A stretch of DNA of 64,000 nt from Geothrix campi (lineage in GTDB: Bacteria; Acidobacteriota; Holophagae; Holophagales; Holophagaceae), in NCBI RefSeq assembly GCF_024609265.1, contig NZ_JANHMP010000003.1, positions 1 to 64,000 on the forward strand, in the 5' to 3' direction. The notes beneath the pieces were generated by a model, which saw only the letters and a list, made by a program, of their open reading frames with translations, made no database searches and was not told the DNA's origin. Positions 16,409 to 25,104 of this stretch are shown piece after piece (positions within the stretch are counted from its first letter, which is position 1; each line of letters begins with the position of its first letter). A program made the position numbers and the translations under genes.

Positions 16409-17287
16409 ATGTTGCATCGCACTGCGCTTTGCGTCGGGATCAACCAGTACCAGAACTTCCCTTCGGCCAACCTGAATGGGTGCGTCAACGACGCCCACGA
16501 CATGGCCGCCCTGCTGAAGGATCTGCTGGGCTTCGAGGATTCCGACATCATCCAGTTGACGGATCAGGCCGCCACCAAAGCCAACATCATGCGTGAGCTG
16601 CGACGCATGGTGGAAGGCGCCTTGGCCAGCCGGTACAACCACCTGGTCTTCACCTACGCGGGCCACGGCACCCAGGTGCCTGACCTGAACCTCGACGAGT
16701 TCGATCGGGCCGACGAGGCCTTCTGCCCCCACGATCTGGCCAAGAGCGGCCCCCAGTGGGACCGCGACCACCTCATCGTGGACGACGAGCTCCACGACCT
16801 GTTCGTGCAGCTGCCCCAGACCGTGATCCTGGAAATCCTCCTCGACACTTCCCACAGCGGCGCTGGTCTGCGCGCCGCGGATCTGCTCATGGACCGCAAG
16901 CCCCGCTACCTGCCGCCGCCCTCGGTCGAGGCCTTCCGCGACATCGAGTACCGCCGCGCCCGGCCCGGCCACATCAAGCTCCTGGAGAAGGGCCTGTCGC
17001 ACCACATCCTCTGGACCGCCTGCAAGGAGAGCCAGACCGCCGCGGACGCATTCATGCAGGGCGACTGGCACGGCGCCTTCACCTGGCATTTCTGCCGCGA
17101 GGCCATGGCCAGCGGCAACCACCTCACCCGGGCCAAGGTGCTGGCCAAGATCCGCTCCGACCTCAGCGCCGCCCACTTCACGCAGACCCCCCAGCTGGAC
17201 TGCGAGGCCGTCACCCGCCACGCCGTGATGAAGGCCGTGGAGGTGCCCCCCAACGTGACGCCGCTCCCCACGGAGATGCCGACCTGA
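16409..17287 (+). CDS. Caspase-family (metacaspase-like) protein with Ser in place of catalytic Cys
   Basis: The 292-residue protein has a peptidase C14 caspase fold: ALCVGINQY at the start, the catalytic His86 in FTYAGHGTQ, and the second catalytic segment LLDTSHSGAG at 144-153. In active metacaspases the last reads D-x-C-H-S-G; here position 148 is Ser (codon TCC), so the usual thiol nucleophile is missing. It may be an inactive pseudo-enzyme or a serine variant. AGGAG lies seven bases before the ATG. No EAD or toxin-like partner is adjacent; neighbours are DUF4337 (divergent) and ahcY (convergent). Confidence 0.88.
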   Translation: MLHRTALCVGINQYQNFPSANLNGCVNDAHDMAALLKDLLGFEDSDIIQLTDQAATKANIMRELRRMVEGALASRYNHLVFTYAGHGTQVPDLNLDEFDRADEAFCPHDLAKSGPQWDRDHLIVDDELHDLFVQLPQTVILEILLDTSHSGAGLRAADLLMDRKPRYLPPPSVEAFRDIEYRRARPGHIKLLEKGLSHHILWTACKESQTAADAFMQGDWHGAFTWHFCREAMASGNHLTRAKVLAKIRSDLSAAHFTQTPQLDCEAVTRHAVMKAVEVPPNVTPLPTEMPT

Positions 17288-17319
17288 TGGCAGAGAGGTT
17301 TCAATCCAGCCTGCAAATA

Positions 17320-17345
17320 GACACGGCGCCTTTCGGCGCCGTGTC
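17320..17345. terminator. Hairpin terminator between convergent genes
   Basis: GACACGGCGCC and GGCGCCGTGTC form a perfect 11-bp stem around a TTTC loop. It lies between the caspase-like gene and ahcY. The minus-strand side continues TATTTGC, a short U-rich run, so it most likely ends ahcY transcripts. Confidence 0.7.
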
Positions 17346-17369
17346 TGGTGAAACGCGCAGCGTTTCAGC

Positions 17370-18770
<1,401 letters not shown>

Positions 18771-18840
18771 GAGGACCTCCACAGAGGGCCAGGTCGGCAA
18801 GGTGGTTGGCCCACCCCAGCGCCCTGGTTCAGGGTTGAGG

Positions 18841-18921
18841 CGAGCGCCGTTCCAGAAAGGATGGGTCCGAGCCTGAGATCCCGCACAGCCGATCTGCCGG
18901 GTCCTGCAGCGCTCCTCGGAC
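18841..18921 (-). promoter_or_regulatory. SAH riboswitch in the ahcY leader
   Basis: Read on the minus strand, the leader begins GTCCGAGGAGCGCTGCAGGA, later has CAGGCTCGGAC and ends AACGGCGCTCG. GTCCGAG pairs with CTCGGAC (P1) and GAGCGC pairs with GCGCTC (pseudoknot), with the conserved GGAGCGCTGC and AACGGCGCTC blocks of the known SAH riboswitch class. It lies ~70 bases upstream of ahcY. By family knowledge it is an ON switch responding to S-adenosylhomocysteine. Confidence 0.9.
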
Positions 18922-18959
18922 TCCTCAAGGATAGCGGTGACGACAGGGATGGGGGTGGA

Positions 18960-19135
18960 TTCCTCCGATTCTATTTCATGTCATTGTTTCAAAAATTTTC
19001 TGAACTTTATTACAGAATATAAATATTGAAATAATGTTAATTATCAATTTTTGAAGCTATTTTGTCATATTTAACTGACAAAATTCTTTCATATTCGAAG
19101 TATTTAATCTGCAAATAAAAGAGTTATCAACTGGC
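18960..19135. other. AT-rich intergenic island with inverted repeat
   Basis: About 175 bases consist largely of A and T, in sharp contrast with the GC-rich genes on both sides. It contains a perfect 9-bp inverted repeat ATTTTGTCA / TGACAAAAT (19059-19067 and 19076-19084) and several TTTAA/ATATT tracts, then TTATCAACT, close to a DnaA box. It probably carries the promoter and an operator for the comEA gene cluster. I see no gene in it. Confidence 0.6.
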
Positions 19136-19176
19136 ACGACCTTCGATTGGACCTAGCTGCCTGAAAGGAGGCAACC

Positions 19177-19491
19177 ATGTCCAACCCCTTCACCACCCTC
19201 GCCTTGGCCCTTGTCTTGGCGCTTCCCCTCTCCGCCGCGACCGCCCGCCCGTCCCGGGCTCCCCAGCGGGCCGTGAACCTCAACACGGCCTCGGTGACCG
19301 AGCTGATGCAGCTGCCCCGCGTCGGCCAGAAGACCGCCGAGCGCATCGTGGCCTTCCGCAAGCAGCACGGCGGTTTCCAGCGCCCGGAAGAGCTCATGAA
19401 CGTCAAGGGCATCGGCGAGAAGTCCTACGCCAAGCTCAAGCCCTACCTGGCCCTCACCGCTGCGCCGCGCGCTGCGGCTGCGACGAAGTAG
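19177..19491 (+). CDS. comEA: ComEA-like helix-hairpin-helix DNA-binding protein
   Basis: ComEA binds incoming DNA in the periplasm during natural transformation. The 104-residue protein has a signal peptide (residues 1-23) and a tandem helix-hairpin-helix domain: VNLNTASVTELMQLPRVGQKTAERI and later LMNVKGIGEKSYAKLKPYL, both in pieces typical of ComEA. AAGGAGG lies seven bases before the ATG. It heads a cluster with a pseudopilin and radC, which suggests a link to DNA uptake or handling. Confidence 0.88.
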   Translation: MSNPFTTLALALVLALPLSAATARPSRAPQRAVNLNTASVTELMQLPRVGQKTAERIVAFRKQHGGFQRPEELMNVKGIGEKSYAKLKPYLALTAAPRAAAATK

Positions 19492-19500
19492 GGGGCAGCC

Positions 19501-20001
19501 ATGTTCCAGAGCTGCCGCGCATCCCAGTCGGGAACCTCCCTGCTGGACCTCACCGTCTCCATGGCCGTGGCCGCCGCCATGACCATGGTGTGCCTGGCCC
19601 AGTGGGATCCGGGCAGAGCCGATCTCTCGGTGGCCCACCATGAGATCCGCGGCAGCCTGGAACAGGCCTTCAGCCTCGCCCGGGCCCGGGGCACCAACGT
19701 CAGCGTGGCACTCGGCCAAGCCAGCGGCGCCGGGGAACATCTGCAAGTGCAGTTCAGTCGCCGGGTGAAGTGGGGCAAGCCCGCCAACATCCCCCTGCCT
19801 CCGGGGATGGATGAACCCTCGGTGGCCACTCGCACGGGCGAGGCCCATCCCATCCTCACCGTCACGCCCCGCCACACCGCCCTGGCCAGCACCTGGTTCC
19901 TGAACGATGGCCGGGAGGCCCTGTGCATGCGGCTCTCCGGACAAGGCCGGCTCCAGGTGCTGTGGTGGCACCGGGACCGCCAGAAGTGGATGAGGGTCTG
20001 A
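19501..20001 (+). CDS. Type IV pilin-like/GspH-FimT-like pseudopilin
   Basis: The 166-residue protein has the layout of a type II/IV minor pseudopilin: a short basic leader, Gly11, then TSLLDLTVSMAVAAAMTMVCL as a hydrophobic helix in pieces, and a beta-rich globular part with a FimT-like end (GREALCMRLSGQGRLQVLW). Cleavage would follow Gly11. Position +5 is Asp rather than the usual Glu, and +1 is Thr. It starts nine bases after comEA and its stop shares one base with the radC start (TGATG), so the three are cotranslated. Confidence 0.78.
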   Translation: MFQSCRASQSGTSLLDLTVSMAVAAAMTMVCLAQWDPGRADLSVAHHEIRGSLEQAFSLARARGTNVSVALGQASGAGEHLQVQFSRRVKWGKPANIPLPPGMDEPSVATRTGEAHPILTVTPRHTALASTWFLNDGREALCMRLSGQGRLQVLWWHRDRQKWMRV

Positions 20002-20681
20002 TGCGCATACTGGATCTCTCCCCCGACCAGCGCCCCCGCGAGCGCCTGCTGGCGGGCCACGGCGAAACCCTCTCCGATGCCGACCTCCTCGCCCTGCTCT
20101 GGGGCACGGGCCTGCGAGGTCAAAGCGCCGTGGAACTGGCCCAGGCGGTGCTGGGCCGCACCGGCGGCATCGCCGGTCTCCTGGGCCTCGGCCTGAATGA
20201 CTGGCTGGACCAGCCGGGCCTCGGCCCCGCCAAGGCCGGCCAGCTCTGGGCCGCCCTGGAGCTCTCCCGGCGCGCCCAGCGTGGAACCGACCGCCCCCGC
20301 ATCACCAGCCCGCGCGCCGCCGGCAGCTACCTGCTGCCCCGCTGCCAGGGCTGGACGGAGGAGCGCTTCGGCCTCCTGGCCCTCAACGCCAAGGGCGACC
20401 TGCTGGCCGAGCGCATCCTCAGCCAGGGCACCTCCACCGCCACGCTCATCAGTCCCCGCGAGTTCTTCCGCGAAGCCCTCCGCTACGGCGCCAGCACCGC
20501 CCTGGCCTTCCACAACCACCCCAGCGGCGACCCCGCCCCCAGCCGCGAGGACATCCAGCTCACCCGCCGCCTCCAGGCCGCCGGGGAATCCCTCGGCGTG
20601 CCCCTGGCCGACCACCTCATCCTCGGCCACGAGCGCTATCACAGCTTCCGCGCGGCCGAAGGCTGGGACCAGCGAGGCTAG
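20001..20681 (+). CDS. radC: RadC family JAB-domain protein
   Basis: RadC proteins carry a JAB/MPN metalloprotease-like domain; role in DNA repair is unproven. The 226-residue protein starts PDQRPRERLLAGHGETLSDADLLALLWGTG in pieces, has a helix-hairpin-helix-like LGPAKAGQLWAA, and ends with the metal site FHNHPSGDPAPSREDIQLT near residues 171-188 plus DHLILG. ATG 20001 overlaps the pseudopilin stop. Its last bases overlap the convergent M20 peptidase gene by four. Confidence 0.93.
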   Translation: MRILDLSPDQRPRERLLAGHGETLSDADLLALLWGTGLRGQSAVELAQAVLGRTGGIAGLLGLGLNDWLDQPGLGPAKAGQLWAALELSRRAQRGTDRPRITSPRAAGSYLLPRCQGWTEERFGLLALNAKGDLLAERILSQGTSTATLISPREFFREALRYGASTALAFHNHPSGDPAPSREDIQLTRRLQAAGESLGVPLADHLILGHERYHSFRAAEGWDQRG

Positions 20682-22201
20682 GGCTTGAACGGCTCCTTCA
20701 GCGGCTCCCCGCAGGCGAGGTCGGCAAGGGTCTCGATGAGCACGTGGACGCCACGGTGCAGATCCTCGATCGGCACCTGTTCATCCACGTCGTGCCCCGG
20801 GTAGGGCCGGTTGGGAAACCACATGCCGAAGGCGATGGCATGAGGCATGCGCTTGGCGTAGGTGCCGCCCCCGGAGATGGCAGGGCCATCCGCCCTCCCG
20901 GTGGCGCGGGCGTAGTCAGCCATGAGGCGCATCACCAACCGGGACTGCGGGTCGAAGGCCAGGGGCGTGTCTCCGAAAAAGCCCCCGAAGCTGAAGGTCG
21001 CGTGCCGGGCAGTGGCGAACTCGGCGACCATCTGCCGGAGGTGCGCCTCCAGCGCGGACCCGTACCGCTTCGGCGTCGCGCGAATGTTGAGGGTGAGCTT
21101 CAGGCTGCCGTCTGCCTCCGGCTTGAGGGTGGCCACGTTCACCGCGCACCGACCCCAGAGCGGGTCGGTTTCGGTGAGTCCCAGCCCGGTCCCGTACAGG
21201 TCCCGGCCCGCCTGCCGCGCGAAGGCCAGGAGGTCGTCCGCCCCGCCCGGCGGCAGTTCGCCGTCCAGCAGCCGCGCCAGCGCCACGAGCGCATTGCGGC
21301 CCCCCTCCAGGTTGACGCCGCCATGGGCGGCCTTGCCGTGGACGGTGACGGTCAGGGAGGCCCCGGCCCCCTCGGGTGTGAGGCTGAAATCCGCCCGGCA
21401 TCCGGCATCCAGCGGCCGGGTCTCCAGGCGCTTCCGAAGGGCGGCTAGGGGGTCCTTCCCGGCCGCGGAGGTCAGGCGGATCACCGCCCGATCGGGAACG
21501 ATGCTCGTGGCCAGGCCCGCCTCCAGGGCCGCCACGGTCCAGGGGCGGTCGGCCGTGGGAGCGGTCGGCCGCTGGGTCGCGAGGGTGAGCGCATTCCAGG
21601 CCTTCTCGCCCACGACCACGGGGAAGGCGGAGTCGAGCACGAGGCTGAAGTCCGGCGGCCGGTTCGTTTTCAGGTAGTCCGTGATGTCGGTGTTGGTGCT
21701 CTCCTCGTCGCTCCCCACCAGGAGCCGGATGGTGCTGGTCCGGGCGGGGCCCGCCTCCTTCAGGGCCTTCATGGCCATGAGGGCCTGGATCATCGGGCCC
21801 TTGTCATCCGCGGCCCCGCGGCCGAGGACCCGCCCATCCTTCACCGTCCCCGAGAATGGCGGGATGCTCCAGTGGTCGTCCACGGGCTGCACGTCGCCAT
21901 GGACGAGGAGGCCGAGCACCGGCGCCCCTGCCCGTCCACCCGTGGCCGGCAGGTCCACCTCCATCACCTTGCCCGCGTCCCGCACCTCAAAACCGAGATC
22001 GCCTGCGAGCTTCTGGAGCCAGGCCTTCTGGTCCGTCCAGGCCTTCGTGTTGCCGGCGACCGTGGGGAAGCGGATCACCTCGGACAGGAGGGGCACCAGC
22101 CGGGGCGCCAGGCGGCGGTCGTAGTGGTCGTGGACCAGCCGCGCCGGCTGGGCCGGTTGGGCCGCCCACAGGAGGGAAGGGATCATCAAGGGAAGCAGCA
22201 T
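20678..22201 (-). CDS. M20-family dipeptidase (Sapep/PepV-like), exported
   Basis: The protein of ~507 residues is an M20 zinc peptidase: LVHGDVQPVDDHWSIPPFSG (metal His and Asp), GRGAADDKGPMIQALMAMK with the bridging Asp, and LLVGSDEESTNTDITDYL with the catalytic Glu-Glu. The C-terminal SGGGTYAKRMPHAIAFGM and HDVDEQVPIEDL complete the site. The first ~18 residues (MLLPLMIPSLLWAAQPA) look like a signal peptide. The exact start is uncertain: GGAGGT favours GTG 22210 or ATG 22201. Likely role is peptide hydrolysis in the periplasm. Confidence 0.88.
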   Translation of the reverse strand: MLLPLMIPSLLWAAQPAQPARLVHDHYDRRLAPRLVPLLSEVIRFPTVAGNTKAWTDQKAWLQKLAGDLGFEVRDAGKVMEVDLPATGGRAGAPVLGLLVHGDVQPVDDHWSIPPFSGTVKDGRVLGRGAADDKGPMIQALMAMKALKEAGPARTSTIRLLVGSDEESTNTDITDYLKTNRPPDFSLVLDSAFPVVVGEKAWNALTLATQRPTAPTADRPWTVAALEAGLATSIVPDRAVIRLTSAAGKDPLAALRKRLETRPLDAGCRADFSLTPEGAGASLTVTVHGKAAHGGVNLEGGRNALVALARLLDGELPPGGADDLLAFARQAGRDLYGTGLGLTETDPLWGRCAVNVATLKPEADGSLKLTLNIRATPKRYGSALEAHLRQMVAEFATARHATFSFGGFFGDTPLAFDPQSRLVMRLMADYARATGRADGPAISGGGTYAKRMPHAIAFGMWFPNRPYPGHDVDEQVPIEDLHRGVHVLIETLADLACGEPLKEPFKP

Positions 22202-22467
22202 CCGCACCACGACCTCCAAACGGCTGATCCCCGACTATACGTGTGCAGACAGAAATTCCAGCCCAGGTTGACGGAATGACAACTTCCGCCCCAATGGCTG
22301 TTGGAGCCTGCGGTCACCATCCGACCGCAACGAAGTGCGGGGAGGATAGGACGGACCGGCCTCGCAAGAGGCCGGTGCCGCCCCGAAGGGGTGAGGGCCG
22401 GAGGTCCGAGTCAGCCTGCCAGCGATTCAGTGACTTCGAATCCCGCTCCCCCCGCGCCTTCATGAAG

Positions 22468-22489
22468 GCGCCCCGCATTCGCGGGGCGC
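22468..22489 (-). terminator. Possible hairpin terminator of tRNA-Ser(UGA)
   Basis: GCGCCCCGC and GCGGGGCGC form a 9-bp stem with an ATTC loop just after the tRNA 3' end on the minus strand. The following CTTCATG is only weakly U-rich, so the assignment is tentative. Confidence 0.4.
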
Positions 22490-22494
22490 TGAGG

Positions 22495-22584
22495 TGGCGG
22501 AGGGAGCGAGATTCGAACTCGCGGTGAGCTCACACCCACGACGGTTTTCAAGACCGTTGCCTTAAACCGCTCGGCCATCCCTCC
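22495..22584 (-). tRNA. tRNA-Ser (UGA)
   Basis: On the minus strand the 90-nt sequence has acceptor arm GGAGGGA / TCCCTCC, D arm start TGGCCGAG, anticodon loop CTTGAAA (anticodon TGA), a long variable arm (GTGGGTGTGAGCTCACC region), T loop GTTCGAATC and an encoded CCA. The long variable arm and identity elements fit serine. Confidence 0.96.
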
Positions 22585-22667
22585 GTGCCTCCATCTTGAA
22601 GGCTGGGCGCGGCTCTGGGCAAGAAGCCTTGTGCCAAGCCGCCCCCAACGGTAATCTGGGAGACCTT

Positions 22668-22760
<93 letters not shown>

Positions 22761-22763
22761 CTG

Positions 22764-22790
22764 AAGCCGCCGAAAGGCGGCTTTGCTTTT
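22764..22790 (+). terminator. Rho-independent terminator of tRNA-Ser(GCU)
   Basis: AAGCCGCC and GGCGGCTT form an 8-bp stem with a GAAA tetraloop, followed by TGCTTTT. It sits three bases after the CCA end of the tRNA. Confidence 0.88.
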
Positions 22791-22811
22791 GCGGAGAGCG
22801 GGGGATTCGAA
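22791..22811 (-). repeat. tRNA-Ser 3'-end fragment A
   Basis: On the minus strand this reads TTCGAATCCCCCGCTCTCCGC, that is T loop, T-stem 3' strand and acceptor 3' strand of a serine tRNA very like the GCU gene. The rest of a tRNA is absent on either side. Confidence 0.7.
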
Positions 22812-22970
22812 ATCACAGAATCGCCGGCTCTCGTCTTGGCCCGGGGAGACAGCCGGGGGCTGTTGGACCCGAGACAGAGAGACGCGCGATTCGTGCGACC
22901 GGGGTGTCATGCGCAGCGTGATGCGAAGGGAATCCCCCTGACCGGTCTGCCCAGATGCTCATCGAAGCCG
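22812..22970. other. Spacer between two tRNA fragments
   Basis: I see no convincing gene here. The sequence has short GC-rich hairpins (for example GCCCGGGG with partial complements) but no match to tRNA, SRP RNA or RNase P signatures that I can recognise. Confidence 0.4.
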
Positions 22971-22996
22971 TGGCGGAGAGCGGGGGATTCGAACCC
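22971..22996 (-). repeat. tRNA-Ser 3'-end fragment B
   Basis: The minus strand reads GGGTTCGAATCCCCC, then GCTCTCCGCCA, including CCA. It matches fragment A over 21 bases and the acceptor/T arm of tRNA-Ser(GCU) with small changes. No 5' half with a matching acceptor strand lies upstream of it on the minus strand (22997-23090). Confidence 0.75.
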
Positions 22997-23236
22997 GGAA
23001 ATCCCCCACAGCGGCAACCTTCCCCGGGCTCAGCCGGTTCCAATCGCTTGATGGGCCGAGCGCCCGTCAAGAAAAAAGGGATCCATCCCCGGGCCAGCGC
23101 CGTACCATGGGGGCGTCCGATCTGCCTTTGCGTCCTTGAAGGGGATGGCGGGCGAGCTGGACGGATCATGGTCAAAGCGGCTTTCCGGTTTTCAAGGCCC
23201 GATCGTCCAACGATCGGGGAATGAAAGGAGGGGGCG

Positions 23237-24307
23237 ATGCTGGACACGCTTCGGTACAGGAGCCTCAACGGGGCCCGGGCCATCCGGCGCTGGGCCGTCC
23301 CCTACGTCGGGTCGCGGCTGCGGCCCGACGAATTCCGGCCGCTGCTCTGCTACCTCTTCACCGACTGGAAGTGCAACATCGACTGCCACTACTGCTTCCA
23401 GAACGACAACGGCCGGGAGGGGATGTCCCTGGAAACGGCCCAGTCCTCCATCGACTGGCTCAAGACCGTGGGTTGCCGGGTCCTCGCCATCATGGGCGGC
23501 GAACCGCTGATCCGTAAGGAGTTCATCCTGGACGTGATCCGCTACGGCAGCCAGAACGGCTTCTTCGTCTACCTGCCCACCAATGGCTACCTCATGGACC
23601 GGGCCTTCATCGACGCGGCGGGCCAGGCAGGCGTGACCGCCATCAACCTGGCCGTGGACTGCGTCGCGCCGCGCAAGGGGCTGCCGAAGGCGCTGCTGGC
23701 CATCGAGCCCCAGTTCCGCTACCTCGTGGAGCAGCAGAAGACCTACGGCTACATCCTGTTCTTCAACATCAACATCTGCGGGACGAACCTCAAAGACGTC
23801 AAGATGCTCACCGAGATCGCCCATCAGAACGGCATCGGCACCGACTATCACCTCAACGAAGAGCCTCAGCGCATGGTGGACATCGACCACTACGCCCATC
23901 GGGAAAACGGCCTGAGCATCCGGCCCGAGCAGTACGAGGAGGTGGACGCGCTCCTGGACTGGCTCATCGAGAAGCAGGGCCTGGGCTGGTGCATGGTCAA
24001 TGCGCCCGAGCACCTCCGGGCCATGAAGGACCGCCTGCGGGGCAAGATCGAGCCCTGGGATTGCCGCGCCGGGCACAACGGCGCGCTGATCAAGCCGGAC
24101 GGCTCCATCGCGCCCTGCTTCGACCTCATCACGCATCCCTACGACTGGGGACGCATCTGGAAGCCCGACTTCAACCCCGAGGCGCTGCGGGCCGCGAAGG
24201 AGGCCTGCCTGCCCCACTGCTCCTCCACCTGCTTCTACAACCTGGGCACCTACTACAACCTGCGCTCCCTGCCCACGTGGCTCGCCAAGCACGCAAGGAT
24301 GGGCTGA
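23237..24307 (+). CDS. Radical SAM protein with extra C-terminal cysteines
   Basis: The 356-residue protein has the radical-SAM cluster motif C46-NID-C50-HY-C53 in a YLFTDWKCNIDCHYC context, then LAIMGGEPLIRKEF (GGE motif, ~85-100) and the SAM-binding strands. The C-terminal part has CRAGHNGALIKPDGSIAPCF and ACLPHCSSTCFYN, cysteines that could bind an auxiliary Fe-S cluster as in SPASM-type enzymes. Substrate is unknown. GGAGGGGG lies just before ATG 23237. It is followed after 38 bases by the interrupted DUF169 gene and a second radical SAM gene, probably one operon. Confidence 0.9.
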   Translation: MLDTLRYRSLNGARAIRRWAVPYVGSRLRPDEFRPLLCYLFTDWKCNIDCHYCFQNDNGREGMSLETAQSSIDWLKTVGCRVLAIMGGEPLIRKEFILDVIRYGSQNGFFVYLPTNGYLMDRAFIDAAGQAGVTAINLAVDCVAPRKGLPKALLAIEPQFRYLVEQQKTYGYILFFNINICGTNLKDVKMLTEIAHQNGIGTDYHLNEEPQRMVDIDHYAHRENGLSIRPEQYEEVDALLDWLIEKQGLGWCMVNAPEHLRAMKDRLRGKIEPWDCRAGHNGALIKPDGSIAPCFDLITHPYDWGRIWKPDFNPEALRAAKEACLPHCSSTCFYNLGTYYNLRSLPTWLAKHARMG

Positions 24308-24345
24308 ACCGCGGGCGGGAACGGCATCAACCAAGGGAGGCCGTC

Positions 24346-25104
24346 ATGGAATGGCGCGGATGGTCGTCCAGACTGACCGGAACCCTCAGACTGGCGCATG
24401 AGCCCGTGGCGGTGGCGTTCGCGGGGGCGCTGCCCGAGGGGGCGGCCCCGCCCTCGGCCAGGTTTTCGGTCTGCCAAGCCCTCCGGCACGCCAGCGAAGG
24501 CACGCCCGTCACCCTCACGGCGGACACGTGCGGATGCCCCGGAGGGCTGCTGAACCTGGGGCTCGGCCGCCTGTCGCCTGAAGGGCAGGAGCGGCTGGCG
24601 GACTTCCTCATCCGCCGCGAGCAGGTGTACGGCTCCAGGGTGGCTCTCCATCGGAGCCAGTAGACCATCCCGCCTCTACTCGGCCTGGCTTCGCATGTCT
24701 GCTTCGCGCCGCTGTCCGCGGCCACCTTCCGCCCGGACCTGGTGATCTTCCTGGGCCGCCCCGGCTCGCTGCACCGGCTCATCGGCCTCGCCGACTACTG
24801 GGAAGGCGGGCCCCTGGCCACGGACCTGGCGGGGCCGGCCTGCCGGACCGGCATCACCTACCCCCTGGCGACCGGGAACCTCGGGCTCTCCCTGCTGGAT
24901 TTCGGAGCGAGGAGACTCGCGGGGTTCGATGAGGACCTGCTCCTGGTCTCGGTGCCCTTCCCGCGGATGCTGGGCATCATGCACGCCCTGGACGAGACTG
25001 CCTCCCGGCCGGAGGCACCGGCCGGCGCCTTCGAGCGGGAGGTCGAGACCTTGGGCCCCCTGGAAAGGGTCTACTCCCCGGGGGGGCCATGCGAGTCCTC
25101 CTGA
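24346..25104 (+). pseudogene. DUF169-like gene interrupted by one in-frame TAG
   Basis: From ATG 24346 (GGGAGG six bases upstream) the frame runs 105 codons to TAG at 24661-24663, then stays open in the same frame for 146 codons to TGA at 25102-25104. The two parts together (~252 residues) match the size of DUF169 proteins: HEPVAVAFAGALPEG near residue 20 in the first part and RPDLVIFLGRPGSLHRLIG in the second. No frameshift is needed. A C-to-T change of CAG to TAG would explain it, as would a sequence error; stop read-through is a remote alternative. The end overlaps the next gene by 16 bases. Confidence 0.8.

Noticed and set aside
22354-22400. Cobalamin riboswitch or other structured RNA before tRNA-Ser(UGA)
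   Set aside because: CCGGCCTC/GAGGCCGG and nearby hairpins are GC-rich but lack the conserved blocks of known classes, and no matching downstream gene exists on that strand.
22971-23065. A complete third tRNA-Ser on the minus strand
   Set aside because: The T arm and acceptor 3' strand are present, but no matching acceptor 5' strand, D arm or anticodon arm follows at the expected distance.
24661-24663. TAG read as pyrrolysine
   Set aside because: No pyl genes in view, DUF169 is not known to use pyrrolysine, and a single CAG-to-TAG change or sequence error is simpler.
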